Part shown: positions 8,111 to 17,188 of the stretch, one piece after another
How the letters are laid out: each line of letters begins with the position of its first letter
How positions within the stretch are numbered: the stretch's first letter is position 1
Assembly: GCF_028622115.1 (NCBI RefSeq)
Contig: NZ_CP097263.1
Location: 744,001-808,000, forward strand
Reading direction: 5' to 3'
DNA: 64,000 bases
Source of the DNA: Kutzneria chonburiensis
GTDB taxonomy: Bacteria; Actinomycetota; Actinomycetes; Mycobacteriales; Pseudonocardiaceae
Position numbers and translations under genes: made by a program
Notes under the pieces: generated by a model
The model's input: the letters and a program-made list of their open reading frames with translations, nothing else
The model's database searches: none
What the model was told of the DNA's origin: nothing

Positions 8111-9154
8111 TCAGCCGCCGACGATGCGGCGGGCGGTGTAGTAGTCGCTGCCGCCGCCGCTGACCGGCACCACCTTGACGACCTGGCCCACGTCCGGCGC
8201 GTGGACGATCTGGTTGTTGCCGATGTACATCGCCACGTGGTGCACGTTGCCCGAGGTGCCGAAGAACAGCAGGTCGCCGGGGATCCACGCGCCCTTGGCG
8301 ACCGGGGTCCCGAGCAGCACCTGCTCGTAGGTGGTGCGGGGCAGCGTCACACCGGCCTGCCGGTAGGCGTACTGCACCAGCGAGGAGCAGTCCAGCGCGG
8401 AGCCGGGGGTGTTGCCGCCGTAGACGTACGGCACGCCGACCTGGCCCAACGCCGCCTTCACCGCTGTGCCGGCGGCGCCGGCGGGGATGTTGCTGGTGTC
8501 GAACGGCTGCCCCTTGTCGGACTTCAGCGCCGTCTTCTGCGTGCCGCTGAGCCGGTTGTACGCCGTCTGCGCGGCCTGCTGGGCCTGCACGGCGGCGTCC
8601 CGCTGCTGCTGGAGGCCGTCGGCCACCTGCTTGGCCTTGGCGGAGGCGTCGTTGGCCTTGGTCTGGGCCTGCGTCGCCGCCTTGCTGGCCGCGCTGGCCT
8701 TGTCCAACGACTTGGTCAGGCCGTCCATGGCGTCGCCGTTGAACTTGCTGACCTCCTGCAACAGCCAGGCCCGGTCAAGGAAGTCGCTCGGCGACTGACC
8801 GGTCAGCAGCGCGGACATGCTGCTCAGGTCCGCCCCCTCGGTGGTGGCCGAGACCCAGCGGTCCACGTCGCCCCGGTAGCGGTCCTCCTCGGCCTTGGCC
8901 TGCTTCTCGGCCGCCTGGTCGGTGGCCAGCTCGGCGGTGGCCCGCTGCACATCGGCCTGGCGGTCGTTGTAGGCCCCGAGCGCGGCGTTGTACTGCTCGC
9001 CGAGGGATTCCTGCTTCTGGCTCGCGTCGTGCAGCTGGGCCAGCGCGTCGTTGGCGTTGGTCGGGGGATCCGCCTGGGCCGAGGCCGGACTGAGGCTGAT
9101 GACCGCCAAGGTCACGCCGAGCGCGCCGAGCACGTGCTTGTACGGGTTCTTCAC
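8111..9154 (-). CDS. Secreted NlpC/P60 peptidoglycan endopeptidase (RipA/RipB-like)
   Basis: The product has 347 residues and a Sec signal peptide of about 28 residues ending in ASAQA. A long alanine/glutamine-rich coiled coil spans about residues 30-205. A C-terminal NlpC/P60 domain follows, with catalytic Cys256 (LDCSSLVQYAY), His306 (VHHVAMYIG) and a third polar residue near His318. Such enzymes cleave the stem peptide of peptidoglycan during growth and division, and the coiled coil probably restrains activity. The upstream region was checked for a ydaO/c-di-AMP riboswitch, common for this family, but the conserved blocks are absent. A 49-bp palindrome and a strong hairpin follow the gene. 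Confidence 0.92.
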   Translation of the reverse strand: MKNPYKHVLGALGVTLAVISLSPASAQADPPTNANDALAQLHDASQKQESLGEQYNAALGAYNDRQADVQRATAELATDQAAEKQAKAEEDRYRGDVDRWVSATTEGADLSSMSALLTGQSPSDFLDRAWLLQEVSKFNGDAMDGLTKSLDKASAASKAATQAQTKANDASAKAKQVADGLQQQRDAAVQAQQAAQTAYNRLSGTQKTALKSDKGQPFDTSNIPAGAAGTAVKAALGQVGVPYVYGGNTPGSALDCSSLVQYAYRQAGVTLPRTTYEQVLLGTPVAKGAWIPGDLLFFGTSGNVHHVAMYIGNNQIVHAPDVGQVVKVVPVSGGGSDYYTARRIVGG

Positions 9155-9355
9155 TTCGCCGGTGTCTCCTTCGCAGGGGCGTCAGGAGTCGATACGCGGT
9201 TGACCGCGGCGATGGTTCAACGCCGAGCCGTGTCTTGACCGAGTGGAGTCGATGTCCTACGCTCCGTCGCGAATTGGAAAGTATCTTAACAAACTCGGCC
9301 TCCGCCGCCGTGTAGCCAGGACCGTCCGGTCCGTGACACACCGGGAGAGGACCGC

Positions 9356-10117
9356 GTGCGCAAGCTGCCCCAGATCACCCTGGCCTTCTGGATCATGAAG
9401 ATCTGCGCGACCACCCTCGGCGAGACCGCGGGCGACCTGATCGCGCAGACCCTCCAGGTCGGCTACCTGCTCAGCTCGGCCGTGCTGGTCGGCATCTTCC
9501 TGGTCACCGTCGTGACCCAGCTGTGGACCAAGCGCTTCCACCCGGCGCTGTACTGGACGGTCATCCTGTCCACCAGCATGGCCGGCACCACCATGTCCGA
9601 CTTCATGAACCGCACCGCCGGCCTCGGCTACGCCAACGGCGCGGCCGTCCTGATCACCCTGCTGGTCGCGGTGTTCGCGCTGTGGAAGGTCAGCGGCTAC
9701 CCGTTCCGGGTGCAGGACATCACCACCTTCCGCGGCGAGATGCTGTACTGGACGGCGATCCTGATCTCCAACACGCTCGGCACCTCGCTGGGCGACTTCC
9801 TGGCCGACGACACCGGTCTCGGCTTCGCCGGCACCGCGCTGGTGATCGGCGGCGTGCTGCTGCTGGCGCTGGCCGCGATGCGGTTCACCGCCATCTCCAA
9901 CACCCTGCTGTTCTGGTTCGCCTTCGTGCTGACCCGTCCGCTCGGGGCCTCGGCCGGGGACTTCTTCAGCAAGCCGGTCGACCAGGGGGCGCTGGGCTAC
10001 GGCACGGTCGGCGCCTCGGTGATCCTGTTGTCGGTGCTGGTGCTGCTGGTCGGCCGGCAATACTGGCAGCAGTCCCGGGCGTCAACCGGGCTGCTCACGG
10101 TCGTCCCGCAGGAGTGA
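9356..10117 (+). CDS. COG4705-type membrane protein with four internal repeats
   Basis: The protein has 253 residues and roughly eight transmembrane segments. A motif recurs four times at similar spacing: TTLGETAGD, AGTTMSD, NTLGTSLGD and RPLGASAGD. This indicates a fourfold duplicated two-helix unit and matches the uncharacterised COG4705 membrane-anchored family. The repeated Thr/Gly/Asp in membrane segments suggests a pore or ion-binding site, but no function is established. The start is a GTG preceded by GGGAGAGGA. It is divergent from the NlpC/P60 gene across about 200 bases that include an AT-rich patch near 9281-9294. Confidence 0.82.
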   Translation: MRKLPQITLAFWIMKICATTLGETAGDLIAQTLQVGYLLSSAVLVGIFLVTVVTQLWTKRFHPALYWTVILSTSMAGTTMSDFMNRTAGLGYANGAAVLITLLVAVFALWKVSGYPFRVQDITTFRGEMLYWTAILISNTLGTSLGDFLADDTGLGFAGTALVIGGVLLLALAAMRFTAISNTLLFWFAFVLTRPLGASAGDFFSKPVDQGALGYGTVGASVILLSVLVLLVGRQYWQQSRASTGLLTVVPQE

Positions 10118-10125
10118 ATCGTGAT

Positions 10126-10155
10126 GTGGCCGCGTCGATCCGTCGGCGCGGCCAC
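10126..10155 (+). terminator. Intrinsic terminator-like hairpin
   Basis: GTGGCCGCG pairs perfectly with CGCGGCCAC across a 12-base loop, starting 8 bases after the stop of the membrane protein gene. It lacks a U-tract. Confidence 0.7.
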
Positions 10156-10190
10156 GCAACCTCGGGGCTAGATCGAACACCTTTCATTAC

Positions 10191-10958
10191 ATGAGACTGG
10201 GGAGTCGGGGGGCGTGGCCGCTGTGGGTGGCGGTGGGGGCTGCGCTGGTGTGTGTCTTCGTGCTGATCCGCGGCCTGATCGGTGACGTCGCGACGGCGGC
10301 GCAGCAGGCCGCGCCGCGGGCCACGCTGGGGATCGAGGTCTACGACCGGACCGCGGACAAGGTGCTGCTCACGTCCGGGGCGGACCGGCCGTTCGCGGCG
10401 GAGTCGGTGGTGAAGCTGCTGATCGCCATCGACGCGCTGAAGCGGCACACCGGTTCGGCCGCGAAAGTGACGCAAATGCTGGCCCGCAGCGATGATTCGA
10501 TCGCCAACACGCTGTGGTCGGCCGGCGGCGGCACGAAGATCGTGACTTCGTTGGCGGCGCAGCTGCATCTCCAGCACACGACGCCGCCGCAGGATCCGGC
10601 CCGCTGGGGCGACACGCAGATCTCGGCCGACGACGTGGTGAAGGTCTACCAGTACCTGGAGTCGTCCGACCAGCAGACGATCATCAAGGCGCTCTACCAC
10701 GCCCCGGCCATCGCCGCCGACGGCTTCGACCAGTCCTTCGGCATCCCGTCGCTCGGACTGGGGGAGTGGTGGGTGAAGCAGGGCTGGGGCTGCTGCCGAC
10801 CTGATCGAGTTCTGCACACCACCGGACTCGTCGGCAGCGGCCAGCGATATGTGGTAGTCATCCTCAGCAGCGCTCCGAGCAGCACAAACGCCGCCGACGA
10901 GACGCGGGCGATCACCGCCGCGACACAGGCATTGGTCCCTCTTCTCAAAGCACGATAA
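10191..10958 (+). CDS. Membrane-anchored beta-lactamase-like serine hydrolase
   Basis: The product has 255 residues with an N-terminal membrane anchor at residues 9-28. The penicillin-recognising fold is indicated by Ser72-x-x-Lys75 (ESVVKL), an SDD tripeptide at 100-102 in place of SDN, and a late TTGL segment in the place of KTG. Class A beta-lactamase-like proteins in actinomycetes include lipoprotein or membrane hydrolases of unknown substrate. The loss of the canonical KTG lysine makes classical beta-lactam hydrolysis uncertain. The stop overlaps an inverted repeat (ACTTCA-8-TGAAGT, 10958-10977) upstream of the GH15 gene. Confidence 0.8.
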   Translation: MRLGSRGAWPLWVAVGAALVCVFVLIRGLIGDVATAAQQAAPRATLGIEVYDRTADKVLLTSGADRPFAAESVVKLLIAIDALKRHTGSAAKVTQMLARSDDSIANTLWSAGGGTKIVTSLAAQLHLQHTTPPQDPARWGDTQISADDVVKVYQYLESSDQQTIIKALYHAPAIAADGFDQSFGIPSLGLGEWWVKQGWGCCRPDRVLHTTGLVGSGQRYVVVILSSAPSSTNAADETRAITAATQALVPLLKAR

Positions 10959-10977
10959 CTTCAGTGCCCATTGAAGT
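10958..10977. promoter_or_regulatory. Inverted repeat upstream of the GH15 gene
   Basis: ACTTCA-gtgcccat-TGAAGT forms a 6-bp inverted repeat with an 8-base spacer, 54 bases before the GH15 start. It could be an operator for the glycosidase or a weak terminator for the preceding gene. The sequence does not decide. Confidence 0.35.
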
Positions 10978-11030
10978 GAACCCTCGCTAAGGTCGTCTCG
11001 ATGGCCCGACAAGACGGCTAGGGGGAACAC

Positions 11031-14000
11031 ATGCTGAAGGCACTGGCGCCGGTGATCCTGGCGTCGATGGTGGCAACGGCACTGCCAGCGGTGGCTGATC
11101 CCGTGACGCCAGGATCGCCAGGGATCACGGCCTACTTCGACACCGGGCGGAAGGACTGTCTTGGCACCGCCCGGAACACAAGATCAAGGTCTGGTACACG
11201 GTCGCCGACGGCGTGCTGTCGGACGTCTACGAACCGACGATCGACAACACCGACGTCGGCACCTTGCAGTACGTGGTGACCGACGGCCGCTCGTTCACCG
11301 ACCTCCAGACCCGGGACACCACCTACACCGTGCGCGCCGACCGCACCGGCATGGTCTGCACGGTCACGTCGACCAGCGCCAAACACCGATATCGGCTCAC
11401 CACCACGTACATCACCGATCCCTTACGCGACTCGGTGGTCATGCACACCACCGTCGACGGCCCGCCCAACCTGCACGTGTATGCCCGCCTCGACGCGCAC
11501 GTGAACGGCAACAGCGGGGACAGCGCGGCGGTGGTCGACGGCGTGCCGGTGCTCTACGACCAGGACACCGTCAGCACGGCGACGAACCGTGACTACGCGG
11601 TACCGACGTACATCGCCCTGGCCGCGACCTCGACCCGGGCGGCGACCGTCGGCTACGCCGGCACGGCCAGCGACGGCCTGACCCAGCTCGACGCCAACCA
11701 CTCGATCACCCGCTACTCGAGCGCCACCAACGGCCACGTCACCGCAACCACCGACGTGACCGCCCGGGACTTCACCCTGGCCCTGGGCTTCGGCCGCGAC
11801 CAGAACCAGGCCGTCGGCACGGCTCGGGCCTCGGCCCGCTCGTGGTTCGACCGCATGAGTGACGACTACGCCGACGGCTGGCGGGACTACGACTCGGATC
11901 TCGCGCCGGGCACCCTGCCGCTGGACGCCAACGTGCTGAAAGCCAGCGAGGACAAGACGTTCCCCGGCGCCGTCGTCGCGTCGCTGGCCAGCCCGTGGGG
12001 GCAGGCGGTGAAGGCCGACAAGCCGACGTACTTCGGCTCCTACCGCGAGGTGTTCGCCCGCGACGCCTACGAGGCGTTCACCGGATTCCTTGCCGCCGGC
12101 GACAAATCGACCGCCCGGGCGATCGCCACGTTCCTGTTAGCCAAGCAGCAGCTGCCGACCGGCGAGCTGCCGCGCAACTCCCTGGTCAACGGCAAGATCG
12201 CCCCCGACACCGGCGGCGACCAGCTGGACGAGACCGCGTACCCGATCCTGATGGCCCAGCTGACCGGGCTCGACGACAACTCCCTGTGGACACAGCACAT
12301 CAAGCCGGCCGCCGACTATCTGCTGGCCCACGGGCCGTCGTTCGGCGTGGAGCGCTGGGAAGAGCAGTCCGGGTACTCGCCGTCCACCATCGCCGCCGAG
12401 ATCGCCGGCCTGGTCGCCGCTTCCGTGTTGGCCGACCAGCACGATGATCACGCCGACGCGCGGATCTATCGGGCCGCGGCCGACGACTTCCAGCGCAACG
12501 TCAAGTCGTGGACCGTCACCACCACCGGTCCGTACGGCCCGTCGTATTTCGTGCGGCTGACCAAGAACGGCGACCCGAACTCGGCCGTCAGCTACAACCT
12601 CGGCAACGGCGGGCCGACCGCCGACCAGCGGGCCGTCGTCGACGGCGGCTTCCAGGAGCTGGTGCGCCTTGGCGAGATCTCCCCGCAGGACAAGGACTTC
12701 ACCGCGTCTCTGGCCGTGCTGGACAAGCAGATCTCGGTGCGGACATCGACCGGCGTCGGCTACTACCGTTACGGCACTTCGGCTTCGGCCGGCAGCGCCG
12801 ACGGCTACGGCGACTGCTACCAGCCCAGCCAGAGCACCTGCACCGGTCAGGGCCAGCCGTGGCCGACCACCGACACCGGCACCGGTCACCTGTGGCCCGT
12901 GCTGTCCGGCGAACGGGCCGAGTCGGCGCTCGCCCTCGGCGACCGGCATGGGGCGAAGTCCTTGCTGGACAGCATGTTCGGCTCGGCCTCGGGTGTCGGC
13001 CTGGTGCCGGAGCAGGAGTGGGAGAACCCCGACCTGCCCGCGTCCCCGTACGGCACCGATCCCACCGTGGCCTCCATCGGCTTCGCCAACGGCCACGCCG
13101 CCGGTTCCGCCTCACCGCTGACCTGGGCCCAGGCGCAGCGCCTCCGCCTGGCCGCCGACCTGCGTGCCGGCCACGTGCTCGACCGCCCGTCCGCCACCAC
13201 CGACCGCTACGTTTCCCATGCCGCGCCAGGCAAAGTCGATGTGACCGTGTCGGCTGTCGCCAGCGGTGCCAGCGCATCGGTCACCGGCAAGACGGTGCCG
13301 GGCGCTGACGTGAGCGTGCAGGCCCTGGCCACCGACACCGCCGGCAAGGCCGCCACTGTCGCCACAACGGCCGGGGCCGACGGGTCGTACGCCGTCACGG
13401 TGCCGCTCGGGTTCGGCTCAAACTCCATCACCGTCGGCGTTTCCGCCGCCGGCAACCGAACCGGCTATGCCCACACCACGGTCACCGGCGATCTCGTCGG
13501 CGGTACCACCGTGCTCGACACCGCCGATCCGGCCAACGACGACAACGGCCCCGGCACCTTCCAGTACCCGACCGCCCCCGACTTCGCCGCCGGCTCCTTC
13601 GACATCACCCGATTCCAGGCGATCACCTTGGGCGACACCGTCTATCTGCGCACGACCTTGCGGAACCTGGTGCCCACCTTCGGCAACACCATGGGCGCGC
13701 AGCTGTTGGACGTCTTCGTCGGCGCTCCCGGCAAACCGACCTCCACGGCCGCGCCGTTCCCGTCCCGCAACTACCAGGTTTCGCCGTGGTCCCAACGTAT
13801 CGAGCTCCAGGGCTTCGCCTCGCCCGCCTGGCTCGACGCCGCCGGACACCAGGTCGGCACGCCCACGGCCGCGGTGGCGTCGGTGGACACCAAGACCATC
13901 ACCGTCGCCCTGCCCAAGGCCGCCTTCGGCGAGCCCGGCCCCGGCTGGACGTTCTCGGTCGTGCTCACCGGCCAGGACGGCTTCAGCCCCGACCAGGCCC

Positions 14001-14176
14001 GGGCCTTCGCGCCCACCCCGGCCGGCTACCAGTTCGGGATCTGCCCGCCCGGCGGCTCCGCGCCGATCTGCGCCATCGATCCGGCCACCGCGCCCAAGGC
14101 CATGGACACCGTGCCCGCATCCCAGCTGGATCCGACGAAGGGCCAGGTGGTGATCAACGCCGTCACTGTGCCGTAG
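11031..14176 (+). CDS. Secreted GH15 glucodextranase/glucoamylase-like enzyme, frameshifted
   Basis: A signal peptide (about 22 residues, ending AVADP) begins at 11031, but its frame ends at 11279. The rest of the protein is in another frame, open through 11213 to 14176. Inserting one C in the CCC run at 11170-11172 restores the expected GLGTAPEHKIKVWY-type junction and gives about 1,050 residues. Domains are an N-terminal beta-sandwich, an (alpha/alpha)6 GH15 barrel with candidate acids in RWEEQSGYSPST and VPEQEW, a bacterial Ig-like module, and a glucodextranase C-like domain from about base 13500. It should release glucose from extracellular alpha-glucans. The N-terminal motif reads KDCLGTA where KDGLGTA or KDGVGTA is usual. 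Sequencing error and true pseudogene remain open. Confidence 0.85.
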
Positions 14177-14184
14177 CCGCTTTC

Positions 14185-14213
14185 GGTGGGGTCGGGAATC
14201 GCCCGGCCCCACC
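14185..14213 (+). terminator. Terminator after the GH15 gene
   Basis: GGTGGGGTCGGG pairs with CCCGGCCCCACC (one G-U pair) over a 5-base loop, beginning 8 bases after the stop codon. Confidence 0.8.
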
Positions 14214-14593
14214 CGGGAGTCAGTACCTGGATGGCGACGACCAGGTCCGATTCGCCGCGATCCCCGCCGGCCTGCTTGCTGTCCGACACCGCCGCCGAGA
14301 CGGTACCTGCCCCGCGCCGCCAGCGCCGCCGCCCTCGCCAAGCGCCACCCGCTCCAGACCCGCAGCCCGCCGCGCGATTGCTGTCGGCCTGTTACCGGCC
14401 GATCGTGCTTTCGCGCCGGGAACAGTGTTGATTGTCAGCTGTCTGTGTGCTTGCTTTTTATGGATTCGGAGGTTCGGGGGGTGTGGGTGGTGGCGGGTTG
14501 AGTGGGTTGGGTTTGGTGGCCCGCCCACCCGCCCTTTGCTGGGGTTGGGTTTTGTGTCCGTGCTGCGCAGTTTTCCGGGGGTTATTCGGTTTA
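14214..14593. other. Non-coding stretch with a G-rich tract
   Basis: No convincing gene is present. Base composition shifts to lower GC and T/G-rich in the second half. Positions 14476-14511 on the plus strand carry five runs of three or more G separated by loops of 3, 7, 6 and 2 bases, which fits a G-quadruplex motif. It lies just outside the left repeat of the HNH element. Confidence 0.5.
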
Positions 14594-14712
14594 TGGGTCG
14601 ATTTGGTGTGGAGCCTCTGCGCGATGGCCCAAGGGCTAAAAGCGGGCAGGACGAGCCTGCCCTTGGCCTGTCAATTGTACGCCATCGCGCCCCTCCACAC
14701 AAAATCGACCCA
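14594..14712. repeat. Palindromic repeat, left copy flanking the HNH gene
   Basis: The 107-bp core at 14600-14706 is identical, base for base in inverted orientation, to 16070-16176. The core is itself palindromic. Its ends GATTTGGTGTGGAG and CTCCACACAAAATC pair with one mismatch. Inside are GCGCGATGGC/GCCATCGCGC, CCAAGGGC/GCCCTTGG and a central GGGCAGG-acgag-CCTGCCC. Outside the core the flanks TGGGTC and GACCCA also pair, although they differ from the flanks of the other copy. Confidence 0.92.
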
Positions 14713-14804
14713 ATTCGGGAGTTGACGATCGGGGTGTGAAGGAATGGCGGTGGCTGGGTTTTGACTCCCACTGTGCACCCTTTTCCCGGTGCCCGTTTCC
14801 CCGG

Positions 14805-15947
14805 TTAGTGCCGCAGGGGGCGGGTGATGTGATGGCGACCCGCCGGGGTGATCCAGTGAGTGGTGCCGTCTGAATCCTGGGTCACTGTGTAGTTGTCGTG
14901 TTTGCGGTGGTGGTGCCAGGTGCAGAGCCCTTGCAGGTTGGTCGCCTCTGTGGGGCCCTCTGGCCATGGGGTGATGTGGTCGTGCTCCTGGATGGGCAAG
15001 GTGCAGCCCGGGGCAGTGCAGGTCCCGCCGGCCCGAGCGACGGACGTCTCTTTCATCAGCGCCGTGGGCCGGTAGGTGTCGGTGCTGATGGCGCTGATCT
15101 GCTGGTACTCGTCGAGCAGGAGTCCCCGGAAGGGGCCGTGCATCGCGAGTTCGCGGGCTGCCTCGGCCGCGATGGGGCCGTAGCCGGCGAGCTGGCCAGG
15201 GTCATTGGTCAACCCGAGCAGGGTCTCCATCGAGATCGTCACGAAGGTCCGCACGTTCCAGTTGGTGTGCTCGCCCCGCAGGCGATCCCAGAGCACATCG
15301 GAGCGTTTCTGGTCGGTGGTGCGCTCGTCCTTCGGGAGGGACTTGGCGTCGGCGCAGATCTGTTGGAACAGCTGGTGAGCCTCAGCGGCGGGGAGGATCC
15401 AGGTCAGCTTGGCCATGCCGTCGGGCAAGGCCGAGAGCCCGACCTGCCGGTCGTCTTTGGCCTTGTGGCAGCGCTGCTCATAACCATCCGGGTCGGCCTT
15501 GGCGACCAGGGCGGTGGCCTTGCGACACACCTGAGTCCGAGTCATACCAGCGGCCTCCTCGGCCAGGGCCTGATCAACCTCGGCGACCTGGGCCGGATCG
15601 GACAGGTGGCGGGTGCGTTCCCACACGGCGGCGAAGCGGGCCAGGTCGATCTCGCCCCGGCGGAACCGCTCCGCCAGCGCAGGATGGGTCTCCAGGGCGG
15701 CGGCGACCTCTTGCGAGCGGGCCAGGGCTGGCTCCGAGACCTTCGTGGCCATCGCCAATTCGGTAAGGTCGTCGATGTGGTTGAGGGCCTCATGTTCGGC
15801 CCATTCACACACCGCCCGCACCTTCCGGGCCACCCCCACAAAATTGACCAACTGTTCTTGGGTCAGGCTCGCCGGATCCACACCCACCACCAGATCGAAC
15901 AGGGCCCCAGTGGGTTCCCTGTTCTCAATCTCGCGGGTGAGTTCCAT
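14805..15947 (-). CDS. DUF222/13E12-family HNH endonuclease
   Basis: The protein has 380 residues. A helical DUF222 domain spans about residues 20-300. The C-terminal HNH nuclease has the Cys-x4-Cys element (CTAPGC), DHITPW with the catalytic His, NLQGLC with the Asn, and the final WHHHRKH. This matches the REP13E12 family, whose members are multicopy in actinobacteria and carry sites used by phiRv1 integration in M. tuberculosis. I chose the ATG at 15947 because the family starts here with a short acidic stretch; the frame is open to 16052 without support. The gene is isolated and enclosed by inverted palindromic repeats. The role (homing, recombination or defence) is not known. Confidence 0.9.
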   Translation of the reverse strand: MELTREIENREPTGALFDLVVGVDPASLTQEQLVNFVGVARKVRAVCEWAEHEALNHIDDLTELAMATKVSEPALARSQEVAAALETHPALAERFRRGEIDLARFAAVWERTRHLSDPAQVAEVDQALAEEAAGMTRTQVCRKATALVAKADPDGYEQRCHKAKDDRQVGLSALPDGMAKLTWILPAAEAHQLFQQICADAKSLPKDERTTDQKRSDVLWDRLRGEHTNWNVRTFVTISMETLLGLTNDPGQLAGYGPIAAEAARELAMHGPFRGLLLDEYQQISAISTDTYRPTALMKETSVARAGGTCTAPGCTLPIQEHDHITPWPEGPTEATNLQGLCTWHHHRKHDNYTVTQDSDGTTHWITPAGRHHITRPLRH

Positions 15948-16061
15948 ACTTCTGAGAATACTCGAACACAAGATCGAACACGAATCTCTAACGGGTGAAT
16001 CCCGCCGGGTAGAAAGGCTTTTCTTTCCTCCCGCCACACCACAACACGGCAACTCCGACCA

Positions 16062-16184
16062 GTCGCGTGGATTTTGTGTGGAGGGGCGCGATGGCGTACA
16101 ATTGACAGGCCAAGGGCAGGCTCGTCCTGCCCGCTTTTAGCCCTTGGGCCATCGCGCAGAGGCTCCACACCAAATCCACGCGAC
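16062..16184. repeat. Palindromic repeat, right copy flanking the HNH gene
   Basis: The core at 16070-16176 is the exact reverse complement of 14600-14706. The immediate flanks GTCGCGTG and CACGCGAC pair with each other but share no sequence with the left copy's flanks. The rest of the gap between the HNH gene start and the PP2C gene end (15948-16266) holds no other feature. Confidence 0.92.
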
Positions 16185-16266
16185 CACACCGAAAATGTCA
16201 ACGCACAATACCGCAACAGCTTGTCGGTGAATCGACAGACCAGCGGATCGTCTTACGCGGCAACGA

Positions 16267-17169
16267 TTACTGGTGCACCAGCGGCGGTGTGGCTTGCCGG
16301 GGGACCGGTGGTGGCTCGCGGCGTGCGGCGGTCCAGTCGATCACCGCCGCGGTGGCGTTGTCCCGGCCGCCGAGCGCCGCCGAGGCCTCGATCAACGCCT
16401 GGGCCGGCCGGACCGAGCTGGTGAGCTCGCGGTGCATGGCGATCGCCGGCACCACCTTGTGCACGCCGTCGGTGGCCAGCAGCAGGCCGGAGCCGCTGGT
16501 GCGGACCTGGGTCCAGCCGATCTGGTCGGTGGTCGTGGTCCGCACGGTGTTGGTGACGATGTGCTCCATCCGCGGCGTGGTCGGCCGCAACTGAGAACGG
16601 AGGTACGCGGCGACAGTCTGGTCCGACGTGAGCTGGTGCAGCGTCTTGTCGTCCCACAGGTAGGCCCGGCAGTCGCCGACCCAGGCGATGCGGTAGCCGG
16701 TGCTGACCCGGTCGGTGAACGGCATGGCCACGATCAGCACGCAGTCGTCCTCCGCGAGCAGCAGGGCCTGCTGGGCGGCGAGCACCGCCTGGATGGCGCC
16801 CTGGGCGACCGGCGTGGCCACGGCGGCGGCGACGGCCTTGCGCGCGGCCTCGGCCGACCGCTGGGTGTCGCCGATGCCGTCGGCGACGGCGAAGACGAGC
16901 TCGCCGGTGCTTGGGTCCCGCCGCGTGGCCACGGCGTCGGCGTTGACGGCACGCAGGTTGCGCTCGCTGGCGGTGTCCCAGCGGATGTCGAGATCGTGGT
17001 GCACGGCGATCTCCTCCCCGAACTCGGCGGTAGGAGGCAGCCCACCGCACACGACCAGGTTCGCGGACTCGCCTGTGAGGACGCTGAGACGGTCGTAGTC
17101 ACTTGCTGAGGGAAATCGGGAGTCGCCCTGCCTACTGCGTTCGCCGCGCGAGCCCGAAGCGTAGGGCAT
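16267..17169 (-). CDS. PP2C-type serine/threonine protein phosphatase
   Basis: The product is about 300 residues with the PP2C (PPM) metal-binding motifs: FAVADGIG in place of DGMGG, WVGDCRAYLW, LLLATDGVHKVV and GGRDNATAAVID. These aspartates bind two Mn/Mg ions for phosphoserine/threonine hydrolysis. The N-terminal 80 residues are atypical and may be a regulatory extension. The start is uncertain: ATG at 17169 is used here, while a TTG at 17196 would overlap the end of cobK (17189) and allow coupling. No kinase gene is nearby, so the target is unknown. Confidence 0.85.
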   Translation of the reverse strand: MPYASGSRGERSRQGDSRFPSASDYDRLSVLTGESANLVVCGGLPPTAEFGEEIAVHHDLDIRWDTASERNLRAVNADAVATRRDPSTGELVFAVADGIGDTQRSAEAARKAVAAAVATPVAQGAIQAVLAAQQALLLAEDDCVLIVAMPFTDRVSTGYRIAWVGDCRAYLWDDKTLHQLTSDQTVAAYLRSQLRPTTPRMEHIVTNTVRTTTTDQIGWTQVRTSGSGLLLATDGVHKVVPAIAMHRELTSSVRPAQALIEASAALGGRDNATAAVIDWTAARREPPPVPRQATPPLVHQ

Positions 17170-17188
17170 GGATACCCGCAGCGCTGGC

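Larger units (their letters stand above)
14594..16184. mobile_element. Putative composite element: DUF222-HNH gene between inverted palindromic repeats
   Basis: The unit is about 1.6 kb. It holds one gene, the DUF222-HNH endonuclease, bracketed by two 107-bp repeats in inverted orientation with no differences between them. REP13E12-type DUF222-HNH genes are multicopy and mobile in mycobacteria (known family behaviour). The flanking repeat architecture is seen here directly. That the whole unit moves is inference. No transposase or direct target duplication is visible. Confidence 0.6.

Noticed and set aside
9155-9355. Possible ydaO/c-di-AMP riboswitch before the NlpC/P60 gene
   Set aside because: The family often has one, but the conserved GGGG-GAA and GGGGUGAA blocks were not found on the relevant strand.
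14432-14725. Small ORF upstream of the HNH element
   Set aside because: It runs through the G-rich tract and the palindromic repeat; no family resemblance or ribosome-binding site.
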